From Streptomyces sp. TP-A0356 (lineage in GTDB: Bacteria > Actinomycetota > Actinomycetes > Streptomycetales > Streptomycetaceae), in assembly GCF_001417775.1 (NCBI RefSeq), contig NZ_BBZJ01000014.1:124001-188000 (forward strand): a stretch of DNA of 64,000 nucleotides, in the 5' to 3' direction. Shown one piece after another: positions 8,275 through 17,014 of the stretch (position 1 is its first letter; each line of letters opens with the position of its first letter). The position numbers were made by a program, and so were the translations under genes. Below the pieces are notes generated by a model, which did no database searches, had not been told where the DNA came from, and saw only the letters and a list, made by a program, of their open reading frames with translations.

Positions 8275-8781
8275 ATGCCTTCTGCCCTCTCCTCCTCTCC
8301 GGGCACGGTGTCCCAGGGCGCGGTCGCGGTGCTGCGGTTCGGGCGGCTCGCGGCGATGGGTACGGTCGCCGCGCTGATCCTGATCGGTGGCGTCTGGGGT
8401 TCCTGGGGCACCGCGCAGCATGTGATGCTGCCCAAGGGCCGCGAGCGGGGCACGATGACGGTGGCCCGGTGTTCCGGCGGTCTGTGCAGTGGCCCGTATG
8501 CGCCCTTGTCCGCGGGATCGACGGCGCGGAATCGGGTGGTGATCGACGAGTCGGTGGCCGTGCGGCAGGGCGAGGTTCTCGCGGTCGTGGTGAAGCCGGG
8601 CTCCGACGAGGTGGTGCGTTCGGGTCCGGCGGGTGTGCTCTGTGCCTGGCTTCCGCTGGCGGGTGCCCTGCTGCTCGCCTCGGTCGTCGTGGCGGGCGGG
8701 CTGCGTATGCCGCGTACGGCCTGGGTGATGGCCGGGTCGGGGATGGCGCTGCTGACGGCGGCGTTCGTCGCCCTCCAGTAG
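8275..8781 (+). CDS. Small integral membrane protein of unknown function
   Basis: 168 residues with three predicted membrane segments (about 24-44, 119-141 and 147-166). An extracytoplasmic or cytoplasmic middle region of about 75 residues contains two cysteines (C66, C71) and a beta-rich stretch (NRVVIDESVAVRQGEVLAVVV). I recognise no catalytic motif. It lies between pth and the convergent ppc, as in S. coelicolor from memory. Codon usage is ordinary for the host, so it is a genuine resident gene. Confidence 0.8.
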   Translation: MPSALSSSPGTVSQGAVAVLRFGRLAAMGTVAALILIGGVWGSWGTAQHVMLPKGRERGTMTVARCSGGLCSGPYAPLSAGSTARNRVVIDESVAVRQGEVLAVVVKPGSDEVVRSGPAGVLCAWLPLAGALLLASVVVAGGLRMPRTAWVMAGSGMALLTAAFVALQ

Positions 8782-8800
8782 CTCCCGCGGACGGTCGCCG

Positions 8801-8853
8801 ACCATCGGTGCCCCCGTACTCGTCCGGGTGACGGGTACGGGGGCACCGATGGT
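8801..8853. terminator. Bidirectional terminator between the membrane protein and ppc
   Basis: A perfect 19-bp inverted repeat (arms 8801-8819 and 8835-8853) with a 15-nt loop, placed between convergent gene ends. Confidence 0.85.
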
Positions 8854-8866
8854 GTGCGGGGCGGAC

Positions 8867-11599
8867 TCAGCCGGTGTTGCGCAGTCCTGCCGCGACGCCG
8901 TTGACCGTCAGCAGCAGTGCCCTGGACAGCAGCGGGTCGGGTTCGGCGCTGCCGGCCGCCGCGTCGCGCTGCCGCTTGAGCAGGGCGACCTGGAGGTAGG
9001 AGATCGGGTCGAGGTAGGCGTCGCGGATGGCGAAGGTCTGCTTGAGGACGGGGTTGACGTCCAGCAGTTCCTTCTCGCCGGTGATGCGCAGCACCTCACG
9101 GACCGTCAGCTCGTGTTCCGCCTCGATCGCCGCGAACACGTGCTTGAGCTCGTCGGGCACCAGGGTGTCGACGTAGTGGCGGGCGATGCGCAGGTCCGTC
9201 TTGGCGAGGGTCATCTCGACGTTGGAGATGAAGTTGCGGAAGAAGTGCCACTGTTCGTGCATCTCGTCGAGCACGGTGTCCAGGCCTGCCTCGCGCAGGG
9301 CCTTGAGACCGGATCCGACGCCGTACCAGCCGGGCACGATCTGCCGTGACTGGGTCCAGCCGAAGACCCAGGGGATGGCGCGGAGTCCGTCGAGGCCCGC
9401 GCCGGAGTCGGGGCGCCGCGAGGGACGGGAGCCGAGGTGGAGGTCGGCGAGCTGGTCGACCGGTGTGGAGGCGAAGAAGTAGGCGGGCAGGTCGGGGTCC
9501 TCGACCAGCTTGCGATAGGCGGCGTGGGCGGCGTCGGAGACCACGTCCATGGCCGCGTCCCAGCGGGCCAGTGCCTCGTCCGACTGGCGGGGGGCCGTGT
9601 GCAGGGCGGAGGCCTGGAGGGTGGCGGCGACGGTCAGCTCCAGGTTCTCCCGGGCCAGGGAGGGGATGAGGTACTTGTCGGAGATGACCTCGCCCTGCTC
9701 GGTGACCTTGATCTCGCCTTCGAGGGTGCCCCAGGGCTGGGCGAGGATGGCGTCGTGAGTGGGGCCGCCGCCGCGGCCGACGGTGCCGCCGCGGCCGTGG
9801 AAGAGCCTCAGCCGTACGCCGTAGCGGTGGGCGACGTCGCGCAGGCGGCGCTGGGCGCGGTGGATCTCCCACTGGGAGGTGGTGATGCCGCCGAACTTGG
9901 AGGAGTCGCTGTAGCCGAGCATGACCTCCTGGACGTCGCCGCGCAGGGCGACCAGGCGGCGGTAGGAGGGGTCGGAGAGCATGTCCTCCAGGATCGTGTC
10001 GGCGGCCCTGAGCTCGTCGGTGGTCTCGAGCAGCGGCACGATGCCGATCTTGGCCCAGCCGGCGTGCAGGTCGACGAGGCCGGCCTCACGGGCGAGGACG
10101 GCGGCGGCGAACACGTCGTCGGCGCCCTGGCACATGGAGATGATGTAGGACTCGATGACGTCGGGGCCGAAGACCTTCAGGGCCCGCTTGACCGTCTCGA
10201 ACACGCCGAGGGTCTTGGTGCCGGCGGCGTCGAGGGGCGCGGGGGTGGGGGCGAGGGGCCGCCGGGAGCGCAGTTCCTTGGCGAGCAGCTTGTGGCGGTA
10301 CTCGCGCGGCATGTCGTCGTACCGCCAGGACTCCTCGCCGAGCCGGTCGAAGAGCTGGCCGAGGGCGTGGTGGTGGGCGTCGGCGTGCTCGCGGACGTCC
10401 ATGGTGGCGAGCTGGAGGCCGAAGGCGGCGAGGGTGCGGATGGTGCGGGCGAGGCGGCCGTCGGCGAACAGGCCGCCGCGGTGGGCGCGCAGTGAGGTCT
10501 GGATGATTCTGAGGTCGTGCAGCAGTTCGGCGGTGCCGAGGTAGTCGCGTCCGGGCTCGTGCTGGGTGCCCGCGGCGAGGCGCCGCTTGGTGTTGACGAG
10601 CTTCTGCCGGACGCAGGTGGCCTTGAGGCGGTAGGGCTCCTCCGCGTTGAGGCGCTTGTAGCGGGGGCTGATCTCCGGCAGCAGCCTCAGGTCGGCGCGC
10701 AGGGACTCCAGGAGCTCGTCGGTGGCGCCGGCGTAGCGGATGGAGTTGGACAGCAGGCCGCGCAGCTCGTCGATCGTGTCCAGGGCGTCGTTGATGCCGT
10801 GCTCGTGCTGGAGGATCAGCACCTCCCAGGTGACCTCGGGGGTCACATTGGGGTTGCCGTCCCGGTCGCCGCCGATCCAGGTGCCGAAGGTGAGGGGGCG
10901 GGTCTCGTCGGGCAGCTTGACGCCGACGCGCTCCAGTTCGGCGGTGAGGTCCTCCAGGACATCGCCGACGGCGCCGGCGTGCAGCTCGTCGAGGTAGTAG
11001 ATGGCGTTACGGGCCTCGTCGGCGGGCTCGGGGCGCACGACGCGCAGTTCGTCGGTCTGCCAGACGAGGTCGATGTTCTCCGCGAGGCGGGTGTCGTAGC
11101 GGCGGCGGTCGGCCTCCAGGACGGGGGTCTCCAGGAGTGCGGCGATGCGCCGGAGCTTGTTGAGGACGGAGCGGCGCGCGGCCTCGGTCGGGTGCGCCGT
11201 GAAGACGGGGCGCACGTTGAGGTTGCGGACGGTGTCGCGCACATGCTCGGGGTCGGCGTCCTTGAGCTGGTCGGCCGTGCGGGCGAGGAGTCCGCCCTCG
11301 GCGGCGCGCTTGGCGCGCAGTTCCCGGCCACGGTGGACCTGCTCGGTGACGTTCGCCAGGTGGAAGTAGGTGGAGAAGGCGCGCACCAGCTTGGCGGCGG
11401 TCTCCAGTTCGGTGCCACGCAGGAGTTCCGCGGCGGCCTCCCCGTCCTCGCGGGTCAGCCGGCGGACGCGCTCGACCAGTTCCAGGAGCTCGGGGCCCTC
11501 CTGCCGGACGAGGGTCTCGCCGAGCAGATCACCCAGTCGGCGGATGTCGGCGCGCAGCTCACTGCTGGTCGTGGTGGTCTGGTCGTCGGCACTGCTCAC
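8867..11599 (-). CDS. ppc: Phosphoenolpyruvate carboxylase
   Basis: 910 residues from GTG 11599. AAGGAG lies 7 nt upstream, and the N-terminus [20 protein letters not shown] fits the Streptomyces family; an upstream frame to 11782 is non-coding. The enzyme carboxylates PEP to oxaloacetate to refill the TCA cycle. Signatures are intact: the catalytic histidine in [27 protein letters not shown], and the glycine-rich [14 protein letters not shown]. The C-terminus ends in RNTG. It is monocistronic and convergent with the gene before it. Length is normal for bacterial PEPC. Confidence 0.98.
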   Translation of the reverse strand: MSSADDQTTTTSSELRADIRRLGDLLGETLVRQEGPELLELVERVRRLTREDGEAAAELLRGTELETAAKLVRAFSTYFHLANVTEQVHRGRELRAKRAAEGGLLARTADQLKDADPEHVRDTVRNLNVRPVFTAHPTEAARRSVLNKLRRIAALLETPVLEADRRRYDTRLAENIDLVWQTDELRVVRPEPADEARNAIYYLDELHAGAVGDVLEDLTAELERVGVKLPDETRPLTFGTWIGGDRDGNPNVTPEVTWEVLILQHEHGINDALDTIDELRGLLSNSIRYAGATDELLESLRADLRLLPEISPRYKRLNAEEPYRLKATCVRQKLVNTKRRLAAGTQHEPGRDYLGTAELLHDLRIIQTSLRAHRGGLFADGRLARTIRTLAAFGLQLATMDVREHADAHHHALGQLFDRLGEESWRYDDMPREYRHKLLAKELRSRRPLAPTPAPLDAAGTKTLGVFETVKRALKVFGPDVIESYIISMCQGADDVFAAAVLAREAGLVDLHAGWAKIGIVPLLETTDELRAADTILEDMLSDPSYRRLVALRGDVQEVMLGYSDSSKFGGITTSQWEIHRAQRRLRDVAHRYGVRLRLFHGRGGTVGRGGGPTHDAILAQPWGTLEGEIKVTEQGEVISDKYLIPSLARENLELTVAATLQASALHTAPRQSDEALARWDAAMDVVSDAAHAAYRKLVEDPDLPAYFFASTPVDQLADLHLGSRPSRRPDSGAGLDGLRAIPWVFGWTQSRQIVPGWYGVGSGLKALREAGLDTVLDEMHEQWHFFRNFISNVEMTLAKTDLRIARHYVDTLVPDELKHVFAAIEAEHELTVREVLRITGEKELLDVNPVLKQTFAIRDAYLDPISYLQVALLKRQRDAAAGSAEPDPLLSRALLLTVNGVAAGLRNTG

Positions 11600-11770
11600 A
11601 GGTGCGGCTCCTTGCAGTGTTGAAGCTCGTCTGGGAGGGGACCCGGACGGGTGCCGCGCGCGGCGGGTGCCGCATACGGACCGGGCATCCGGGAAGAAAA
11701 CAGAGCGGACCGCGCTGTCCGACCGACTCCAAGGATAGGTGTCCACGCGGACGCGCAGGCTCACGGGCTC

Positions 11771-11825
11771 TTGCCGCCGCACAACGCACTGCCATACTTA
11801 CGACGCCGTAGGTTACGGAACCGTA
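11771..11825 (+). promoter_or_regulatory. Predicted desaturase promoter with TetR-type operator
   Basis: TTGCCG (11771-11776) and TACTTA (11795-11800), 18 apart, can serve as -35/-10. Immediately downstream are overlapping palindromes: TACG-acgc-CGTA (11799-11810), CCGTA-ggt-TACGG (11806-11818) and TACGG-aa-CCGTA (11814-11825). They cover the expected start point, as a repressor site would. The likely binder is the TetR protein encoded at 12915. Confidence 0.6.
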
Positions 11826-11907
11826 GGGTCTCCCGTCAGCTCCCGGGAGCACCCTGGGACCGTACCCGGGCACTCGCCTAGACCCTAGACCCCACAGGGG
11901 ACGCCCC

Positions 11908-12918
11908 ATGGCCACAAGCTCCGATGTGATCGAAGACGCCCCGAAGGCACACGACGACACTCCGCTGCCCTCCGCGACGCTGGGCGGCGAGCAGAAGCGC
12001 TCGATCGAGCAGATCGCGCTGCTGCTGTTCATCACCGTCCCGTTCCTGGCGCTCGTCGCTGCGGTACCGCTGGCCTGGGGCTGGGGCGTGAGCTGGCTCG
12101 ATCTGGGCCTGCTGGTCTTCTTCTACTTCCTGGGCTGTCACGGCATCACGATCGGCTTCCACCGCCACTTCACGCACAGTTCCTTCAAGGCCAAGCGGCC
12201 CCTGAAGATCGCGCTGGCGATCGCGGGTTCGATGGCCGTGGAGGGCCCGCTGGTGCGCTGGGTGGCCGATCATCGCAAGCACCACAGGTTCTCCGACGCC
12301 GAGGGCGACCCGCACTCTCCGTGGCGTTTCGGTGACACGGTTCCGGCCCTGATCAAGGGTCTGTGGTGGGCGCACATCGGCTGGTTGTTCGACGAGGAGC
12401 AGACGCCGCAGGACAAGTACGCGCCGGACCTGATCAAGGACTCGACGCTGCGGACGATCTCCCGGCAGTTCATCCTCTGGACGGCGGTGTCACTCGCGCT
12501 GCCGCCGCTGATCGGCGGGCTGGTGACCATGTCCTGGCGGGGCGCGTTCACGGCGTTCTTCTGGGGCTCGCTCGTGCGGGTGGCGCTGCTGCACCACGTG
12601 ACCTGGTCGATCAACTCGATCTGCCACGCGGTGGGCAAGCGCCCGTTCAAGTCGCGCGACCGTTCGGGCAACGTGTGGTGGCTGGCGGTCCTGTCGTGCG
12701 GGGAGTCGTGGCACAACCTGCACCACGCGGACCCGACGTCGGCGCGTCACGGTGTGGAGCGCGGCCAGCTGGACTCCTCGGCGCGGATCATCCGCTGGTG
12801 CGAGCAGCTGGGCTGGGCGTACGACGTGCGCTGGCCGTCACGCTCGCGTATCGATTCCCGCCGCGTCACCGAGGGGAGCGGCTCCCGGCGCAAGAAGGTG
12901 ACCGCCGACGCGGCATGA
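11908..12918 (+). CDS. Membrane fatty-acid (acyl-CoA delta-9 type) desaturase
   Basis: 336 residues. The three histidine boxes of the di-iron desaturase family are present: HRHFTH (85-90), HRKHH in WVADHRKHH, and HNLHH in SWHNLHHADP. Hydrophobic segments lie near 35-75 and 185-215. The enzyme introduces a cis double bond into a saturated acyl chain and so tunes membrane fluidity. Its stop overlaps the start of the TetR gene (ATGA, 12915-12918), indicating translational coupling and shared control. Confidence 0.93.
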   Translation: MATSSDVIEDAPKAHDDTPLPSATLGGEQKRSIEQIALLLFITVPFLALVAAVPLAWGWGVSWLDLGLLVFFYFLGCHGITIGFHRHFTHSSFKAKRPLKIALAIAGSMAVEGPLVRWVADHRKHHRFSDAEGDPHSPWRFGDTVPALIKGLWWAHIGWLFDEEQTPQDKYAPDLIKDSTLRTISRQFILWTAVSLALPPLIGGLVTMSWRGAFTAFFWGSLVRVALLHHVTWSINSICHAVGKRPFKSRDRSGNVWWLAVLSCGESWHNLHHADPTSARHGVERGQLDSSARIIRWCEQLGWAYDVRWPSRSRIDSRRVTEGSGSRRKKVTADAA

Positions 12919-13589
12919 TTGACGGCGTGGCGACCGACTCCAGCATCCCCAGCAGCGACAAGCCGCGGCGCGTCCGCCGTACCCGGATGACCGGTGCGGA
13001 GCGCCGCCAGCAGTTGCTGGAGATCGGTCGGACGCTCTTCGCCACCAAGGGGTTCGAGGGCACGTCGGTGGAGGAGATCGCGGCGAAGGCCGGGGTCTCC
13101 AAGCCGGTGGTGTACGAGCACTTCGGCGGCAAGGAGGGGCTGTACGCGGTGGTGGTGGACCGCGAGATGCGGCGTCTGCTGGACATGGTGACCAGTTCGC
13201 TCACCGCCGGGCATCCGCGTGAGCTGTGCGAGCAGGCGGCGTTCGCCCTCCTGGACTACATCGAGGAGTACACGGACGGCTTCCGCATCCTGGTCCGTGA
13301 CTCCCCGATCCCGCAGTCGACGGGCTCCTTCGCCTCTCTGATCTCGGACATCGCCACCCAGGTGGAGGACATCCTGGGCCGTGAGTTCAAGAGCCGCGGT
13401 TTCGACCCCAAGCTCGCCCCCCTGTACGCGCAGGCGCTGGTCGGCATGGTCGCGCTGACGGGCCAGTGGTGGCTGGACGTGCGCCGCCCGAAGAAGGCCG
13501 AGGTCGCCGCGCACCTGGTGAACCTGGCGTGGCACGGCCTGGACGGCCTGGAGCCGAAGCCCCGGCTGATAGGCCACCGCAAGAGCTGA
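12915..13589 (+). CDS. TetR-family regulator coupled to the desaturase
   Basis: 224 residues from ATG 12915, which overlaps the desaturase stop by 4 nt; GTG 12927 is an alternative start. The N-terminal helix-turn-helix lies near residues 30-78 (LFATKGFEGTSVEEIAAKAG, then VVYEHFGGKEGLY), followed by a TetR_C ligand domain. Encoded in one operon with the desaturase, it most likely senses acyl-CoA or fatty-acid status and represses the promoter at 11771-11825. The ligand is inferred only from context. Confidence 0.9.
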   Translation: MIDGVATDSSIPSSDKPRRVRRTRMTGAERRQQLLEIGRTLFATKGFEGTSVEEIAAKAGVSKPVVYEHFGGKEGLYAVVVDREMRRLLDMVTSSLTAGHPRELCEQAAFALLDYIEEYTDGFRILVRDSPIPQSTGSFASLISDIATQVEDILGREFKSRGFDPKLAPLYAQALVGMVALTGQWWLDVRRPKKAEVAAHLVNLAWHGLDGLEPKPRLIGHRKS

Positions 13590-13633
13590 GGAGCCGCGTC
13601 CGGCCTCCCGTACATCAAGGAGCCCCGCGACCT

Positions 13634-14005
13634 TCAAGGAGCCCCGGTGACCGGCTCCAGGAACTCCAGCCGGTTCCCCACCGGATCCTCGGAGTAGAAC
13701 CGGCGGTGCCCCGGCAGGTTGTCGTCCCAGGTGACCGGCGCACCGCGGGCGACGAGCCGGGCCGCGTACCCCTCGATGTCCGTGACCCGCAGCCCGGGAT
13801 GGGCCTTCTTCGCGGGCCGGAAGCCCTGCTCGATCCCCAGGTGCAGCTGGACGGCCCCGGCCTGGAACCAGCAGCCTCCGCGCGCGGCGAGCACGGGCGG
13901 TTTGGGGATCTCGGTCATGCCGAGGACGTCGGCGTAGTACGCGCGCAGCAGGTCCTCGGAGCCGGGCGGCGCGGCGAGCTGGACGTGGTCCATGGCGGTC
14001 AGCAC
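13634..14005 (-). CDS. Glyoxalase/VOC-superfamily protein
   Basis: 123 residues from GTG 14005, with GAAGGGG 8 nt upstream; ATG 13993 (MDHVQL) is an alternative. The paired beta-alpha-beta-beta-beta fold of VOC proteins is suggested by DHVQLAAPPGSEDLLRAYY and FYSEDPVGNRLEFLEP. Candidate metal ligands are the first-strand His, H55 (VQLHLG) and the final Glu (LEFLE). The gene overlaps the end of tam by 7 nt and follows it on the same strand, so it belongs to the tam operon. The substrate is unknown. Confidence 0.82.
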   Translation of the reverse strand: MLTAMDHVQLAAPPGSEDLLRAYYADVLGMTEIPKPPVLAARGGCWFQAGAVQLHLGIEQGFRPAKKAHPGLRVTDIEGYAARLVARGAPVTWDDNLPGHRRFYSEDPVGNRLEFLEPVTGAP

Positions 14006-14817
14006 CGGTCAGACCCCTTCGTCGCGACGGCGAAGACCCGGCGGAACGGGAACACGGTGCCCTGGTCGGTCGCCGGGTACGCCTCGCGCAGCGCCGTCCG
14101 GTAGTCGGCGACGAACTCCTCCGCCTCCTCGCCCAGCTCGGTCAGGACCGGCCGCAGCCCGGTGCCCTTCACCCAGTCCAGGACCGGGTCCTCGCCGGGG
14201 AGGAGGTGCAGATATGTCGTCTCCCAGACGTCGGCCGTGCAGCCGAGGGCGGTGAGGCGCTCCAGATACGCCTCGGGCGTGAGCACGGCGTCGTCGTGGC
14301 GCAGGGTGCCGGCGAGGCGGTCCTTCCAGCGGGCCGAGTGGGCGAGCTCCCGCATCAGCCGGTGGCTGGGGGAGCCGAAGTTGCCGGGGACCTGGAAGGC
14401 GAGGGTGCCGCCGGGGGCGAGGTCCGCGATCCAGTCCGGGAAGCGGTCGGCGTGTCCGGGTACCCACTGCAGGGTGGCGTTGCTGATGATCAGGTCGTAC
14501 GGCTCCGTGGGCACCCAGCTGCGGGCATCGGCGAACGCGAAGTCGAGACGGCCGCCGCCCGGGGTGGGGCCCTCGTGGTCGGTGAACGCCTTGTCGAGCA
14601 TCTCGGGCGAGTTGTCGTATCCGGTGATGTGTGCGGTGGGCCAGCGGTCGGCGAGCAGGACGGTGGCGTTGCCGGGTCCGCAGCCCAGATCGGCGATGCG
14701 GGGCGGGTCACCGGGCAACTCGGGGACGCGGGCGAGCAGGTCGGCGAAGGGACGGGCGCGGTGGCCGGCGTGGCGCAGGTACTGACCGGGATCCCAGGTG
14801 GGGGCGGCGGCAGGCAT
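13999..14817 (-). CDS. tam: Trans-aconitate 2-methyltransferase
   Basis: 272 residues, class I SAM methyltransferase. The SAM-binding motif IADLGCGPGNAT is at about 41-52, with SNATLQWVPGHADRFPDW typical of Tam. It methylates trans-aconitate, an inhibitor of aconitase formed spontaneously from cis-aconitate. AGGAGG precedes the ATG. Divergently placed tamR lies 144 nt away with a clear palindromic operator between them, the arrangement described for S. coelicolor. Confidence 0.93.
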   Translation of the reverse strand: MPAAAPTWDPGQYLRHAGHRARPFADLLARVPELPGDPPRIADLGCGPGNATVLLADRWPTAHITGYDNSPEMLDKAFTDHEGPTPGGGRLDFAFADARSWVPTEPYDLIISNATLQWVPGHADRFPDWIADLAPGGTLAFQVPGNFGSPSHRLMRELAHSARWKDRLAGTLRHDDAVLTPEAYLERLTALGCTADVWETTYLHLLPGEDPVLDWVKGTGLRPVLTELGEEAEEFVADYRTALREAYPATDQGTVFPFRRVFAVATKGSDRC

Positions 14818-14961
14818 GGGTGTGGCCCTCCTAGAAGTCGCCGGGTGTCACCTCGGTGCCGACCCGGCGGTGGTGATCCCAGCTTCACATCCGCATATCT
14901 CGACGTCAAGACACTTGAAGTCAAGAGACTTCATGTCGACACAACCACTACACTGATCGTC
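14818..14961. promoter_or_regulatory. tam/tamR operator-promoter region
   Basis: GACGTCAAG-aca-CTTGAAGTC (14902-14922) is a nearly perfect palindrome containing TCAAG-aca-CTTGA. A second inverted repeat, GAAGTC-aaga-GACTTC (14917-14932), overlaps it. A 15-nt unit beginning GTCAAGA is repeated directly (14905-14919 and 14920-14934). TACACT (14949-14954) ends 7 nt before the tamR ATG, so the transcript is probably leaderless. TamR is known to bind the tam-tamR intergenic region; which repeat it uses here is inferred. Confidence 0.8.
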
Positions 14962-15459
14962 ATGGAGGACGAGGTCGATCGGCTGGTCGCGGCGTGGCGC
15001 CGGGAGCGCCCGGACCTCGACGTGGAACCGCTCGAGGTGCTCAGCCGGGTGAGCAGACTGGCCCGGCACCTGGACCGCGCACGCCGGCTGGCGTTCTCCG
15101 AGCACAGCCTGGAGCCCTGGGAGTTCGACGTCCTCACCGCGCTCCGGCGGGCGGGCAGCCCCTATCAGCTCTCCCCCGGCCAGCTACTGACCCAGACGCT
15201 GGTCACCTCCGGCACGATGACCAACCGCATCGACCGCCTGGCGAAGAAGGGCCTGGTCGAGCGGCTCCCGGATCCCAGCGACCGCCGAGGGGTGCTCGTA
15301 CGCCTCACGGACGAGGGCCGGGACCGGGCGGACCAGGCGCTGGCCGGACTGCTCGACCAGGAGCGCGCGATCCTGTCGGAGCTGAGCCGGGCCCAGCGCA
15401 GTGAACTGGCCGCGCTGCTACGCCAGCTGACCGCCCCGTTCGACAATATCCCCGGCTAG
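14962..15459 (+). CDS. tamR: MarR-family regulator TamR
   Basis: 165 residues. The winged helix-turn-helix spans about 50-120 (LEPWEFDVLTALRR, TSGTMTNRIDRLAKKGLVER, DPSDRRGVLVRLTDEG). In S. coelicolor TamR responds to trans-aconitate, cis-aconitate and citrate, and controls tam and TCA-cycle genes during oxidative stress. Its 3' end overlaps the convergent response-regulator gene by 42 nt (15418-15459), so the two transcripts are antisense to each other there. Confidence 0.9.
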   Translation: MEDEVDRLVAAWRRERPDLDVEPLEVLSRVSRLARHLDRARRLAFSEHSLEPWEFDVLTALRRAGSPYQLSPGQLLTQTLVTSGTMTNRIDRLAKKGLVERLPDPSDRRGVLVRLTDEGRDRADQALAGLLDQERAILSELSRAQRSELAALLRQLTAPFDNIPG

Positions 15460-16185
15460 GTCGGCCGGCCCGACGCCGGCCCGGCGGGCGAGGGCGACGG
15501 CGGCGAGGGTCGAGTGGACGCCCAGCTTCCCGAGGACGTTCTGCATATGGGTGCGGACGGTGTGCGGGGAGAGGAACAGGCGCTCGGCGACGGCCTTGCG
15601 GCCCAGCCCCGCGACCATGCACCGCAGCACCTCCCGCTCCCGCGGTGTCAGGGACTCCACCAGGCGCTCGCTCTCGGTGCGGTGCTTGCGGGCCGCGGTC
15701 AGCTCGCGCAGGACGCCGGTGAGCAGGGCGGGCGGAAGGTGCGTCTCGTCCCGCAGTACGCCCCGGATGACCGTCAGCAAGCGGGACAGCGAGCAGTCCT
15801 TGGCGACCCAGCCGGAGGCGCCGACCCCCAGGGCGAGGGCGGCGCGGCGCGCGTCGTCCTTCTCCGCGAGGACGACGGTGCGCACGCCCGGCTGCGCGGA
15901 GCGGACGCCCGCGACCAGGGAGATGCCGTCGACGAGTCCGTCCTCGTTGCCCTCCTGGACGGGGACCGCGGGGCGTGAGCCCGGCACGTTGCCGCCGAGG
16001 TCCGCGTCGACGAGCATCACGTCGAATCTGCGGCCCTCGCCGGCCGCCCGCTCCAGACAGCGCAACGCGGCCGGGCCGCTGCCGGCCGCGGACACCTCGA
16101 CGTCGGGCTCGGCGGCCAGGGCGGCGGCGAGCGACTCGGCGAAGATGCGATGGTCGTCGACGACCAGGACTCGGATGCGAACCAC
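15418..16185 (-). CDS. LuxR/NarL-type response regulator, orphan
   Basis: 255 residues from GTG 16185, with GGGGG just upstream; longer frames to 16278 are less likely. The receiver domain has acidic D10-D11, phosphoacceptor D60 (MLVDADLGG) and K129 (GWVAKD). It contains an insertion near 63-85 (NVPGSRPAVPVQEGNEDG), so it is not a minimal receiver. The LuxR helix-turn-helix is at about 178-240 (LTPREREVLRCMVAGLGRKAVA). No kinase gene is adjacent; the only kinase in the window is 12 kb away. It overlaps tamR tail to tail. Confidence 0.88.
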   Translation of the reverse strand: MVRIRVLVVDDHRIFAESLAAALAAEPDVEVSAAGSGPAALRCLERAAGEGRRFDVMLVDADLGGNVPGSRPAVPVQEGNEDGLVDGISLVAGVRSAQPGVRTVVLAEKDDARRAALALGVGASGWVAKDCSLSRLLTVIRGVLRDETHLPPALLTGVLRELTAARKHRTESERLVESLTPREREVLRCMVAGLGRKAVAERLFLSPHTVRTHMQNVLGKLGVHSTLAAVALARRAGVGPADLAGDIVERGGQLA

Positions 16186-16447
16186 TGAAACCCCCACTGC
16201 TCGGGGGACGACCGGCGCGGGTACGGCGCCCGAAGTGCTCCCCGGTTGTTCGCCTGGGACGGGGCGGCGCGACCGCACGGCCGCCGCCGTGCTGGAACTG
16301 CTACCCCCACTTCGGGCGTCGTACCCGACTGTCTCGCCCCCTGATCAGCACCGGCCCCCACCGGTGCTGTTCACAGGGTAGGGCCGCATGCCGGGAGCGG
16401 GAGGAAATTTGCAGAACTGGTTGGCCAGCGCGTTTATGGTGAGCCGC

Positions 16448-16891
16448 ATGTTTCGTATCGAGACAGAAGTCGACAAGGAACGGCGGGATCTGCTCCGCGC
16501 TCGGCTGCACGAGACGAACACGGTGGCGTCGCCGGTACTGCGCGCACTGCGCGGAACGCCCGGTGAACGCGAAGTTCCGCTCCACGTCTGGGCGTTGGAC
16601 GAGGTGGGGAGTCTGGTGGGCGGACTGGTCGGCCACACCTGGACGGTGTGGCTGCACGTCGCGTACCTGTGGGTGGACGACCGCCACCGGGGCGCGGGCC
16701 TCGGCTCGCGCCTGCTGGGGGAGGCGGAGCACAGGGCGCGCGAGGGGCGCGGCTGCACGGCCGCGCGCCTGGAGACCTGGGACTTCCAGGCCCCGGAGTT
16801 CTACCGGAAACAGGGCTACGAGGTGGTGTGCGTGATCCCCGACTATCCACCGGGGATCACGGAGTACACCCTGACCAAGCGGCTGCGCTGA
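16448..16891 (+). CDS. GNAT-family N-acetyltransferase
   Basis: 147 residues from ATG 16448. This start is preferred because TATGGT (16435-16440) lies 7 nt before it, which fits a leaderless transcript; ATG 16388 is an alternative. The acetyl-CoA binding motif RHRGAGLGSRLL is at about residues 78-90. The C-terminal part (WDFQAPEFYRKQGYEVVC) is the usual motif B region. The substrate is unknown. It is followed by the convergent gal operon. Confidence 0.85.
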   Translation: MFRIETEVDKERRDLLRARLHETNTVASPVLRALRGTPGEREVPLHVWALDEVGSLVGGLVGHTWTVWLHVAYLWVDDRHRGAGLGSRLLGEAEHRAREGRGCTAARLETWDFQAPEFYRKQGYEVVCVIPDYPPGITEYTLTKRLR

Positions 16892-16916
16892 TCGCTCAGG
16901 CGCCGGGCGGCTCGAC

Positions 16917-16980
16917 CAGCCCGTCCGGCCATTGCGGACGAGGCCATGACGAGGCCCTTGAGGACGAGGCCCTTCAGGCC
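16917..16980. repeat. Streptomyces-type intergenic hairpin repeat followed by short direct repeats
   Basis: CGTCCG (16922-16927) and CGGACG (16935-16940) form a hairpin in the context GCCCGTCCGGC...GGACGAGG. This resembles a dispersed repeat common at Streptomyces gene ends. GACGAGGCC then recurs three times at 16938, 16949 and 16964. It probably serves as terminator between the GNAT gene and galK. Confidence 0.55.
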
Positions 16981-17014
16981 GAAGCCGGGGCCTGGCGGCG
17001 GCAGCCCCAGAGCC

